64,000 nucleotides of DNA from an uncultured Acidobacteriia bacterium (lineage in GTDB: Bacteria; Acidobacteriota; Terriglobia; Bryobacterales; Bryobacteraceae): positions 1 through 64,000 of the forward strand of contig CAIRSA010000030.1 in assembly GCA_903881085.1 (NCBI GenBank). Direction: 5' to 3'. Positions 51,191-59,894 of this stretch are shown here, piece by piece. Made by a program: the position numbers and the translations under genes. Position 1 is the first letter of the stretch. Each line of letters starts with the position of its first letter. The notes beneath the pieces are model-generated. The model did no database searches, was not told the origin of the DNA, and saw nothing but the letters and a program-made list of their open reading frames with translations.

Positions 51191-53122
51191 ATGACCATCC
51201 TCCCATCGCGCTTCCCGATCGCTGGAACTGCAACCCTCGCCCTGATTCTTTCCCTTGCGCCTGTTGCCTCCGCGCAGACCACCGGCTATTGGCAGTACGT
51301 CAAGACCGAGGCTTACACCAACATGCGGACCCACGACGCGTATCTGGATAAGAGCATAGGAAACGAGGGGGGCTTCACATTGGTCACCGCGGCCAATGAC
51401 CCATCGCCCACCCCGCCAATCCTGGGGGGCACATTCTGGTGGAGCCAACCGCCGTCCGTGCTGATTCCCGGCTCGGTGATCGACTGGCCGCTGGCTGCCA
51501 AGGTGACGCAGAATGTCGGCGGGCGCTTCTTCTACCTTCGATTCGGCGCAGGCTTCTATGGCTACGCCCCGATCGCTGAATTGTACACGGCCGCCGTCTT
51601 CCAGACGACCTATCCCGGATCGATCGAACTGAAATATGACATGCCGGTGAATACCCTGGTGGGCACGAATAACACCCAACTGGCGAACCCGGCGAGGGTT
51701 CCCGGGAGCGGCGTGGGCAATGCCAGCGGGCTGACTTCCTGGCTGACGCATCTGTGGGGCTCCGCGAATACGAATGAGTATTACTGGAGCTACGTCTATC
51801 AGTGGAAGCCAGGAACGCCAGGCGTCTGCGGGGGCACATGCAGCCTGACGTTGGCAGGACAGACCGCCGCCGTCAGCGGCGCGGCGGGCAGCGTCGCCGT
51901 CACCGCCAATTCCACCTGGGATGTGATTGCAATGGCCCCCTGGATCACCATCACCTCGGGCAGCAATGGCACGGGAAACGGCACGGTCACGTTCACCGCC
52001 GCACCCAACGCCGGGGCGGCGCGAAGCGGCAACATCCTGATTGGCGGCCAGACCTACACGGTCCATCAGAACGGTGTGGCGGCAGGCGGCACAGCCGGGT
52101 GCAGTTACCTTATTCAATCCGCTACCACGCAGAATGTCTCCACGGCCGCGGGAACGGGGATGATTCAGATCATCACCGCGCAGACCTGCGCCTGGACGGC
52201 GGCGTCCAATGCCGGTTGGCTCAGCATCAAGTCCGGCGGAAGCGGGACGGGCAATGGGGCGGTCTCGTATGCAGTCCCAGTGAACGATACGGGCGTGGCG
52301 CGGAGTGCGTCCGTAGCGATCGCGGGACAAATGGTGGCGGTGAACCAGGCGGGCGGCGCAGTTGTGGGGACTCCGTACATCGCCGCCGGCGGCGTGGTGA
52401 ATACTGCCAGTTATGCAACGGGTGGTCCTCCGAATGGCAGCCTGGCGCAGGGCTCGTACTTCAGCATTTATGGTTCGGACGTCGGACCGGAAGCCGGCGT
52501 CAAAGCGGAGGCCTATCCCCTGCCCAAGACTTTGGGCGGCGTGATCGTGCGGCTCACCTCTGGCAGCACGGCGTATGACGCTCCGCTGGTGTTTGTATCG
52601 AAGGGGCAGATCAATGCCATCATCCCTTCCAATGTACCGGTAGGCAATGCCAGGTTGACGATTGTCTATGGTGGCAAGACCAGCATTGAAGCGCCAGTCA
52701 TGGTGGCGAAAACCAGCGTCGGGGTGTTCTTCCAGAGAGTGAACGGCAAGGACCTCGCCATTGCCCAGAATGTTGCCAGTGCCACCGATTATCCGCTGAA
52801 TCAGCCGGGCACGCCGGCCAAGCCGGGCCAGATTGTGATTCTGTGGGGTACGGGAATGGGCCCGATTGCGGGCAAAGACGACGGGGCATCGGGTGGCGGC
52901 GACATGGCAACCGTGCCGGTCGCGATTACGGTGGGCGGCGTTGCGGCAACGCGTCTTTACGCCGGCCGCCAGCCGGAAACGGCGGCGGTGGACAACATTT
53001 ATTTTACGGTGCCGTCGGGAGTTACATTCGGTTGCCAAGTCCCCGTGGTGGTCACGGCCGGGGGCGTGTTGGCGAATACGACTCTCATTGCGGTCACCGC
53101 CGATGGTTCGCCGTGCCAGTGA
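51191..53122 (+). CDS. Secreted BACON protein with Solibacter C-terminal domain
   Basis: AAGGAG 6 bases before ATG 51191 sets the start; the product is 643 aa with signal peptide (LALILSLAPVASA). Residues about 30-210 are a unique globular part (YWQYVKTEAYTNMRTHDAYL). Two BACON-like beta domains follow (AAVSGAAGSVAVTANSTWDV; STAAGTGMIQIITAQTCAWT). The last 235 residues match the Solibacter-type C-terminal domain (TIGR03437): GGVVNTASYATGGPPNGSLA, GSYFSIYGSDVG, VFVSKGQINAIIPSN, QIVILWGTGMGPI. That domain is the strongest taxonomic marker in the window. Function unknown; probably exported to the surface. Confidence 0.85.
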   Translation: MTILPSRFPIAGTATLALILSLAPVASAQTTGYWQYVKTEAYTNMRTHDAYLDKSIGNEGGFTLVTAANDPSPTPPILGGTFWWSQPPSVLIPGSVIDWPLAAKVTQNVGGRFFYLRFGAGFYGYAPIAELYTAAVFQTTYPGSIELKYDMPVNTLVGTNNTQLANPARVPGSGVGNASGLTSWLTHLWGSANTNEYYWSYVYQWKPGTPGVCGGTCSLTLAGQTAAVSGAAGSVAVTANSTWDVIAMAPWITITSGSNGTGNGTVTFTAAPNAGAARSGNILIGGQTYTVHQNGVAAGGTAGCSYLIQSATTQNVSTAAGTGMIQIITAQTCAWTAASNAGWLSIKSGGSGTGNGAVSYAVPVNDTGVARSASVAIAGQMVAVNQAGGAVVGTPYIAAGGVVNTASYATGGPPNGSLAQGSYFSIYGSDVGPEAGVKAEAYPLPKTLGGVIVRLTSGSTAYDAPLVFVSKGQINAIIPSNVPVGNARLTIVYGGKTSIEAPVMVAKTSVGVFFQRVNGKDLAIAQNVASATDYPLNQPGTPAKPGQIVILWGTGMGPIAGKDDGASGGGDMATVPVAITVGGVAATRLYAGRQPETAAVDNIYFTVPSGVTFGCQVPVVVTAGGVLANTTLIAVTADGSPCQ

Positions 53123-53228
53123 AGGTTTGTTGATTGGGAGTGGAGAGTGCCGCGGCAGAACATCTCCACTTGGCCTTTCAACGCCAGAACCGTATCGGGA
53201 TGAAGCACTACTTGCTGCCTGTTGGAAT

Positions 53229-53337
53229 CGTCCCCTTCAGCCTGGCGCTTTGCCTGACGCTGGACGGCATGATGTTCTGCTTCAGTCCAGAACCTGTTTT
53301 GATATCTTCTGCGCTCATGCTTTTCAGCCGAGCGAAC
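53229..53337 (-). pseudogene. Fossil copy of the 5' part of brnA
   Basis: The plus-strand DNA matches the stretch at 50571-50687 inside brnA over about 110 bp, including CAGCCTGGCGCTTTGC, TTCTGCTTCAGTCCAG and GCTCATGCTTTTCAGCCGAG. On the minus strand it still encodes ARLKSMSAEDI, equivalent to the start of BrnA, but then diverges and has no RHH domain. Confidence 0.65.
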
Positions 53338-53386
53338 TGGACCGGCGAATCGCCGTTCCTGCCCACGGTCGCTGCCAGGAAGGCCC

Positions 53387-54304
53387 TTATTGCAGTGTCA
53401 GGGTCATGCGACGGCGGAGGGTGGGCTTAGCGGTTTCCTGGTAGTAGCCGTTTTTGGGTGTAGGCATTTGGGCGCGCGCGAGAATTGTTTTCATGTCTTC
53501 GAATTCTGAGGTTGTGACAACATATTCCGGCTTGGCGGAGAGGAGTTCTTCGATGTTCTTCTGCGCCTTGGCCACGCGGTCGCCGGTGGCGGGGTGCGAT
53601 GCGAAGAGCCTGGACAAAGCGCCGGGCTTCTTGCGCTCCTGCACGTTCATGCGCTCGAACATCGTGACCATCGCGGCGGGGTCGTAGCCTGCCTTGTACA
53701 GATATTGAACGCCTAGCAGATCGGCCTCCTCTTCGAAGCTGCGGTCGAAGACTAACATGCCCATGGGGCCGCCGATGTTGGCAGCCTGGCGGACGCCGTA
53801 GCCGATCCAGCCACCCATGAAGATGAGCGGGATGGTTGCCATGTCGGCCAGTTGCTGGCGCGTGGCTTGGCGCGTGCCATGGCGGGCGGCGGTGTGGGCG
53901 ATTTCGTGCGCGAGGGCGCCGGCCAGTTCCGCTTCGGAGTCGGCGAGCATGATGAGACCGGTGTGTACGTAGATGTGGCCGCCGGGGAGGGTGACGGCGT
54001 TGACGATCGGATCGTCGATGACTTTGAAGACGACGGGGATTTTCGCGTCGGAGTTGCGCACCAGATTCTGGCCGATGCGGTTAATATATTCGGTGAGGGC
54101 GGAGTTGTCGATCAGCCGGATATTCTTTTCGAGATCGGCGGCGACTGCCTTGCCAAGTGCCAGCTCTTTTTCCAGAGAGTAGAAGTTAACGCCTTTGTCT
54201 ACATGGCGTTCGCCGATGGCTTCGGGGTCCTTTTTCTGGTCGTCGGCGACCAGAACCGGCACAGCAAGCCAAAGGGCGAGTAGAAAAGAAGCGTTCATTT
54301 TCAT
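53387..54304 (-). CDS. M48-family metalloprotease
   Basis: 305 aa with a signal peptide (MKMNASFLLALWLAVPVLVA) preceded by AAGGAG. The zinc site HEIAH is in ALAHEIAHTAARHG near residue 135, and the third ligand Glu is in FEEEADLLGVQYLYKAGYD near 193. VNAVTLPGGHIYVHTGL and ASHPATGDRVAKAQK are also typical of BepA/LoiP-like M48 proteases. These act in the periplasm on misfolded outer-membrane proteins. No membrane segment after the leader. Monocistronic, divergent from the SNF2 gene. Confidence 0.9.
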   Translation of the reverse strand: MKMNASFLLALWLAVPVLVADDQKKDPEAIGERHVDKGVNFYSLEKELALGKAVAADLEKNIRLIDNSALTEYINRIGQNLVRNSDAKIPVVFKVIDDPIVNAVTLPGGHIYVHTGLIMLADSEAELAGALAHEIAHTAARHGTRQATRQQLADMATIPLIFMGGWIGYGVRQAANIGGPMGMLVFDRSFEEEADLLGVQYLYKAGYDPAAMVTMFERMNVQERKKPGALSRLFASHPATGDRVAKAQKNIEELLSAKPEYVVTTSEFEDMKTILARAQMPTPKNGYYQETAKPTLRRRMTLTLQ

Positions 54305-54421
54305 TGCACATCGACTCCTTTATGGCTTTCCGCCCTGGATTCAGGGATAATGACAGATTGCGAACCAATACGCTCCACTGCCAAATCCAAAGAGTTCCCC
54401 TGGTGATATTGTACCCCGCCG

Positions 54422-57400
54422 ATGAGTGCTCATAAACTAGCCGAACAGTTACGCCAGAACTTCAGCCGCGTTGTAAAGAACCGGGGCGAAGAACTGTGCT
54501 TTGGCAAAAACGTGGAATTCCTGCGCGCTTCCATGGATCTGGTGGAGGCCGAGGTAACGGATGAAGACGCACAGTACCGGGTGGAATTGAACGTCGCCGA
54601 AAGCGAAGTCCACGTCCTTTGCGATTGCGCCTACTTCCATTCGTTCCACGTGTGCGAGCACATCTGGGCGGCGATACTGGCGTCGGACAAGCAGGGACAT
54701 CTGACCGCCAGTGAGAGCCTGACACTGGCCTTGCACCGGGAACGGGGCAGCGCGGAAAACGGACGCGGCAGACTGTCCGCTAACAATGGTGGCAAGAAGC
54801 ACTGGAGCGACCGGCTGGCCGATGCAAAGCGGGAAGCGGCGGGCAAGAGCGCGGAGTCGTCGTGGCCGGAATCGCGCGAACTGGTTTATGTGGTCAACCT
54901 GCCGGAGAGCGTTACCAGCAAGTTGGTGTCGATCGAAATTCTGAGCCGCGAGCGCAAGTCGAATGGAGAGTGGAGCAAGGCGCGCCCGCAGGAGATCAGC
55001 CGGGCGCTGGTGCAGGCGCTGCCGCTGTCGGCGGACCGCGAGATTCTGGCGCTGCTGACGGGTGTTGAATCGGAAGGCGCCAAAGGCGACTTGTCGCTAT
55101 ACGTGAAAGTTTCCGATGCGCTGGCGGTGATTTTGCTGCCGAAGATGTGCGGCACCGGGCGGTGCATGGCGCGGGCGTCGCTGCATCCGGAGATTCTCTA
55201 TCCGCTGAACTGGAATGGCGAGCGGCCGTGGGAGTTTCGCCTGCGGCTGGAACGGCGCGACGATTCCTACATGCTGAATGGCGAACTGCGGAACGGGGAA
55301 GCGCGGATGGAACTGGCCATTCCGCGGCTGTTTCTGGATTGCGGACTGGTTTTCTTCGACGATCAGGTAGGGGCGCTGAACAGGCCTGAGGATTTACGGT
55401 GGATCCGCCATTTCCGAAAGAACGGCGGCATTGAGGCGCCGGTGGCGGAGCGCGAGGAACTGCTGGAGCAGTTGATCTCAAGCCCGCACCTGCCGGCGGT
55501 GGAGTTGCCGGCGGAGTTGCAGTACAAAGAAGTTCCTGCGACGCCGAAGCCGTATCTGCGGGTGGAGCCGCACCGTTCGGCGCACCCGGATTCGGGCACG
55601 CTGCGTTGCTTTCTAAGCTTCCGTTACGGAGACGCGGCTGTGGATTCCGGATCGCCCGCGCGGGGCGTCTACCAAAAGGGCTCGCACACGCTTTTGCTGC
55701 GCGATGCGGAGGCGGAGGCGAAGGCGCGGCTGGAATTGACCGAGCTTGGCGTGAAGTCGGCCGAGGCTGATGAGGCGAATGACCGCGCGGCGTGGTCGCT
55801 GCGGTCGCGGAAGCTGCCGGCGGTGGTCGAAGCGTTGCTTCCGGCGGGTTGGGATGTGGAGGCGGAAGGCAAACTGGTGCGGCATGCCGGGGCCTTTTCG
55901 ATTCGCGTTTCTACCGGGCTGGACTGGTTCGATTTGCATGCCGAGGCCGATTATGGCGGGGCGCGCGCCAAGTTGCCCGATCTGTTGCGCGCGGTCAAAC
56001 ACGGCGAAACGCTGGTGAAGCTGGACGATGGCTCTTATGGCATTCTGCCTGAAGAGTGGCTGGCGCGGCTGGGCGCGCTGCCGCGCATGGGCGAGATTCA
56101 CGAGGGCGTGATCCGGTTCCGTAAGAACCAGGCCGGGTTGCTTGACGCGCTGCTGGCGGCACAACCGGAAGCCGAATGGGACGACACGTTCGCCGAGGCC
56201 CGCGAGGCCTTGCGGTGGTTCGATGGCCTGACGCCGGCGACGCAGCCGGAAGGGTTCCAGGGCCAGTTGCGCGGCTATCAGTTGGAAGGGCTTTCGTGGA
56301 TGCACTTTCTGCGCCGCTTTGGCTTCGGTGGATGCCTGGCCGATGACATGGGCGTGGGCAAGACGGCACAGGTGCTGGCGCTGATCGAATCGCGAAGGAC
56401 GGAGGGCGCGGGACCATCGCTGGTGATTGTGCCGCGGTCGCTGATCTTCAACTGGCGGCAGGAAGCAGAGCGGTTTACGCCGAACCTGCGACTGCTGGAC
56501 CACACCGGCATGGGACGCAATGTAGATGCGCTGACGGAAGTGGATCTGGTGCTGACCACCTACGGGACGCTGCGGCGCGATGCGGCGGAGTTTCGCAATA
56601 TTACTTTCGACTACATCGTGCTGGATGAGTCGCAGGCGATCAAGAACGCCAGCAGCGAATCAGCAAAGGCCGTGCGGCTGCTGAGCGGGAATCACAAGCT
56701 GGCATTGAGCGGCACGCCGGTGGAAAACCATCTGGGCGAGTTGTGGAGCCTGTTTGAGTTCTTGAATCCGGGGATGCTGGGCGCGGCTTCGGCGTTCCGC
56801 GTGACGGGCGGGGTGGCGCGCAATCCCAGCGAAGAGACGCGCTCGCTGCTGGCAAAATCGCTGCGGCCGTTCATCCTGCGCCGCACAAAAGACCAGGTTG
56901 CGAAGGAGCTGCCGGAGAAATCGGAGCAGACATTGTTCTGCGACCTGGAGCCGGTGGAGCGGAAACTGTACGACGAGTTGCGCGGGCATTATCGCGGGTC
57001 GATTCTGGATCGCATTCGGGCCACCGGTCTGGGCAAAGCGAAGATGCATATTTTGGAAGCGCTGCTGCGGTTGCGCCAGGCGGCATGCCATCCGGGGCTG
57101 ATCGATTCCAAACGCACGGGCGAGCCGAGCGCCAAGCTGGATCTGCTGCTGATGCAGTTGGATGAAGTGATGGAGAGTGGGCGGAAGTCGCTGGTGTTTT
57201 CGCAGTTCACCAGTATGCTGGCGATTGTGAGACAGCGGCTGGATAAGAACAAGATTCCTTACGCGTATCTCGACGGCCAGACGGTGAACCGGCAGAAAGT
57301 TGTGGAGCAGTTCCAGACGGATCCGGATTGCAAGCTGTTCCTGATCAGTTTGAAGGCGGGCGGGTTGGGTTTGAACCTGACGGCGGCGGAGTATGTGTTT

Positions 57401-57634
57401 TTGCTGGATCCGTGGTGGAATCCGGCGGTGGAAGCGCAGGCGATCGATCGCGCGCACCGCATCGGGCAGTTGCAGAAGGTGTTTGCTTACAGGTTGATTG
57501 CGAGGGATACGGTGGAAGAGAAAGTGCTCGCTTTGCAGAAAACAAAGCGAGCACTTGCGGATGCGATCATTAATGCGGATAACAGCCTTATCGCTGGTTT
57601 AGGGCGGGAAGAGCTGGAGCTGCTGCTGTCGTAG
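54422..57634 (+). CDS. SWIM zinc-finger SNF2-family helicase
   Basis: 1070 aa. A SWIM zinc finger CDCAYFHSFHVCEH (CxC-n-CxH) is at residues about 62-75. A long middle region of bacterial SNF2-associated type follows to about 600. The ATPase core starts RGYQLEGLSWMHFLRRFGFG with Walker A LADDMGVGKTAQ, then DESQAIKN and LALSGTPVENHLGELWSL; the second half has VFSQFTSMLAIVRQRL and LLDPWWNPAVEAQAIDRAHR-IGQ. Such proteins remodel protein-DNA complexes such as stalled RNA polymerase (RapA-like). No neighbouring nuclease or methylase suggests a defence island. It converges on the decaheme cytochrome gene. Confidence 0.92.
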   Translation: MSAHKLAEQLRQNFSRVVKNRGEELCFGKNVEFLRASMDLVEAEVTDEDAQYRVELNVAESEVHVLCDCAYFHSFHVCEHIWAAILASDKQGHLTASESLTLALHRERGSAENGRGRLSANNGGKKHWSDRLADAKREAAGKSAESSWPESRELVYVVNLPESVTSKLVSIEILSRERKSNGEWSKARPQEISRALVQALPLSADREILALLTGVESEGAKGDLSLYVKVSDALAVILLPKMCGTGRCMARASLHPEILYPLNWNGERPWEFRLRLERRDDSYMLNGELRNGEARMELAIPRLFLDCGLVFFDDQVGALNRPEDLRWIRHFRKNGGIEAPVAEREELLEQLISSPHLPAVELPAELQYKEVPATPKPYLRVEPHRSAHPDSGTLRCFLSFRYGDAAVDSGSPARGVYQKGSHTLLLRDAEAEAKARLELTELGVKSAEADEANDRAAWSLRSRKLPAVVEALLPAGWDVEAEGKLVRHAGAFSIRVSTGLDWFDLHAEADYGGARAKLPDLLRAVKHGETLVKLDDGSYGILPEEWLARLGALPRMGEIHEGVIRFRKNQAGLLDALLAAQPEAEWDDTFAEAREALRWFDGLTPATQPEGFQGQLRGYQLEGLSWMHFLRRFGFGGCLADDMGVGKTAQVLALIESRRTEGAGPSLVIVPRSLIFNWRQEAERFTPNLRLLDHTGMGRNVDALTEVDLVLTTYGTLRRDAAEFRNITFDYIVLDESQAIKNASSESAKAVRLLSGNHKLALSGTPVENHLGELWSLFEFLNPGMLGAASAFRVTGGVARNPSEETRSLLAKSLRPFILRRTKDQVAKELPEKSEQTLFCDLEPVERKLYDELRGHYRGSILDRIRATGLGKAKMHILEALLRLRQAACHPGLIDSKRTGEPSAKLDLLLMQLDEVMESGRKSLVFSQFTSMLAIVRQRLDKNKIPYAYLDGQTVNRQKVVEQFQTDPDCKLFLISLKAGGLGLNLTAAEYVFLLDPWWNPAVEAQAIDRAHRIGQLQKVFAYRLIARDTVEEKVLALQKTKRALADAIINADNSLIAGLGREELELLLS

Positions 57635-57636
57635 AA

Positions 57637-57658
57637 GGGCAGGCGAAACCGCCTGCCC
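57637..57658. terminator. Hairpin between convergent genes
   Basis: GGGCAGGCG and CGCCTGCCC pair perfectly around AAAC, directly after the SNF2 stop and before the convergent cytochrome stop. No T-run on either strand, but the position suits a shared bidirectional terminator. Confidence 0.5.
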
Positions 57659-57667
57659 CACCCTTGA

Positions 57668-59704
57668 TTACTTGCGAGAGTGCACCTTGTCAGCCGAGAA
57701 TTCGGATGAGCTTCCATGGCATGCGGCACATGCTTCACCGATGGCTGTGGTATTAGCGAGGGCATGCGATGCAGCGGTCTTGGAATCGTGGCAGCCCAGG
57801 CAGGCTGCGGCGATGGGCATTGTGGTTGGCGTGAAGCCGCCCGGCGTTTGAACGGGGGCAACGGCGCCGACCTTATCGGCCTGATACGTTCCAGGAAGGT
57901 GGCAGGTGGTGCAATCCTTCAGATCGCCGGGGAAGCCGACATCCTGATAATTGACACCCGCGATGACATACGGGTTTGCGAGATCCTTGCCGCGATGGAT
58001 GCTGTGGATCTGCGTTGCGAAGTTCACGGTTGTCTTGGAAGTCCCATCTACAAGTGTGGGGTTGTGGCAAAGGGTGCATTCCTGCGCTAGCGGACGGCCT
58101 CCGCCATGAATGAAGCCCAGGCTTTGGTGGCAGGCGTTGCATTTGTCGTTGGAGACAACCTGACGCCGTGCGGCGACCTTGCTGTTATCAACGGCGAAGG
58201 CCATCTGGACAGGGATAGCGGCGTCAACTGCGTCGCGGGCTTTCAATGTGCCGGCGAGCAACTTCACGGTGTTGCGGGCTTCGATGGCAACAGTAAATGA
58301 TCCTTTGGATGTAGCCGGGATCTTTGCAGTCATGGTGTAGGAGTAGACACCATTGGCGCCAGCGGTTTTGCTGGGGTCTTCAGAGACACGGGCCATGCCT
58401 TCGGGCATCACGCCCAGGTCGACGTTGGGGCCAACCATAATCACGCGGATCGAGGCCAGCTTGCTGATGTCCAAAGGAGTGCCGGCTTTGTCAGTAACTT
58501 TAAAGGTGACCACTGGCGCGTTGCCAGGCGTTGCGTTGGCGATTTTCTGAATAGCGACAACGATTCCCGGAAGGGATGCCGAGCGGATGGGATCCTGGTG
58601 CGCTCCGGGGATGGAGGCATCGAAGTCGTACGCCGCTTCGGTAGTGTGGCAGTTCTTGCACTGACCGTCGGTTACCTGGGGCAGACTGACGTGGTTTTCG
58701 CCGGTGGCGAAGTTCACGTTGTCATGACAAGCGCCGCATGCGGCGCGGCTGGGATTGGTCAAGTAGTTATTGGCCTGAGCGGGCCCCTTGGTATGGCAGG
58801 CTTCGCAATTAGCTACGCGCTGCGGGAAGGTGACTTCAGAGAAATCAGACCATGCGCCGCGATGCCAGATGCGGTAAGGGCTGCCGGCCTTCACGCTGGG
58901 CAGACTGGAACCCATATGGATCTTGTGGATCAGCACAGGCATGTCCTGCGTCAATTGCGTGTCGGGGTTCACGGTTTGCGGTTGATGGCACATGACGCAA
59001 AGTTCGACCTTGATGCGCGAACCGCCATGGCCGATCAGCGGGTTGTGGCATCCGTTGCAAGCCTTGGTGGCGACCACATCGCGAGTTACCTTTACGGGCG
59101 AGCCGTCGGGAACGAATGTGAAAACATCATTGGAGACATTGGCCCATTCCTCGAACGTTCCGAATTCAGCAAGATTGCGTACTGCCGAAACGCCAATAGA
59201 GTGGGTGACGGTCTTGTCGAACCCCGTCGGTGCTTTCGTCTTAAAAACATAGGTATAATCGCCGGGACCGTTCTGGGTGAACGTTCCGCCAGAATCGTTG
59301 GCAGCCTGGATCTGGGAAGGATTCTTGTTGATCGTAGCGGCCAGGGTTGTAGTGGTGTATGAAGTGTACTGCGCCTTGCCGGCAGGAATAACGGCGCAAA
59401 TCATGCTGATTGCGACGGTGCCGGCCGTGTCAATTCCCAACCTGTCGAGCGGCGCACCGGCCGGGTCGGTGATAACGGCGCGAGCGGTGATGGTGCCGTC
59501 AGCGGCGATGCTTGCGCTCTTGACCTTCACCACGATGCCAGTGCGGAACGTGGGAGCGGCATCAGGGGAAGTTACCGCATTGAAGTTGGGGGCGCGTTTA
59601 GTGGGCGTGCGTTTCGCAGGAGGCGCTGAAATAGCTGCAACGGCAAAGGCAAGTATGATGGCCAAGACTGCCGCGGACTTGGCGAGAGCATATCTGGTTT
59701 TCAT
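57668..59704 (-). CDS. OmcA/MtrC-type decaheme c-type cytochrome
   Basis: 678 aa with signal peptide (AAVLAIILAFAVAAISA) and no lipobox Cys, preceded by TAGGAG. Ten CXXCH haem sites are present, five in the first half (C216, C236, C300, C323, C349) and five in the second (C522, C543, C598, C635, C659). A beta-sandwich domain precedes each pentahaem cluster (FRTGIVVKVKSASIAADGTI; VVTFKVTDKAGTPLDISKLA). This 5+5 plan matches OmcA/MtrC cytochromes, which pass electrons out of the cell to metals or other acceptors. No MtrB-type porin or MtrA cytochrome is in the window, and lack of a lipid anchor suggests a soluble periplasmic or secreted form. Confidence 0.9.
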   Translation of the reverse strand: MKTRYALAKSAAVLAIILAFAVAAISAPPAKRTPTKRAPNFNAVTSPDAAPTFRTGIVVKVKSASIAADGTITARAVITDPAGAPLDRLGIDTAGTVAISMICAVIPAGKAQYTSYTTTTLAATINKNPSQIQAANDSGGTFTQNGPGDYTYVFKTKAPTGFDKTVTHSIGVSAVRNLAEFGTFEEWANVSNDVFTFVPDGSPVKVTRDVVATKACNGCHNPLIGHGGSRIKVELCVMCHQPQTVNPDTQLTQDMPVLIHKIHMGSSLPSVKAGSPYRIWHRGAWSDFSEVTFPQRVANCEACHTKGPAQANNYLTNPSRAACGACHDNVNFATGENHVSLPQVTDGQCKNCHTTEAAYDFDASIPGAHQDPIRSASLPGIVVAIQKIANATPGNAPVVTFKVTDKAGTPLDISKLASIRVIMVGPNVDLGVMPEGMARVSEDPSKTAGANGVYSYTMTAKIPATSKGSFTVAIEARNTVKLLAGTLKARDAVDAAIPVQMAFAVDNSKVAARRQVVSNDKCNACHQSLGFIHGGGRPLAQECTLCHNPTLVDGTSKTTVNFATQIHSIHRGKDLANPYVIAGVNYQDVGFPGDLKDCTTCHLPGTYQADKVGAVAPVQTPGGFTPTTMPIAAACLGCHDSKTAASHALANTTAIGEACAACHGSSSEFSADKVHSRK

Positions 59705-59894
59705 GAATGATAAGGCTCCTAACGTTGATCTTTTTGCAAACAGATCTCGTAGTGCCTAATGCATTCGGGTTGCCAATAGTCAAAAAGCACGCAACAACAG
59801 CGTTTAAGACCTTTTGGTATTTAATCACAACGCTGCGCGGTGTGTGGGTTGACGCAAATCACACCGAAGCTGGGGAAGTTTGCGCAAAGTATCT

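Noticed and set aside
54422..57634. Defence-system helicase
   Set aside because: The SNF2 protein stands alone with a SWIM finger, with no nuclease, methylase or phospholipase partner; a RapA-like housekeeping role is simpler.
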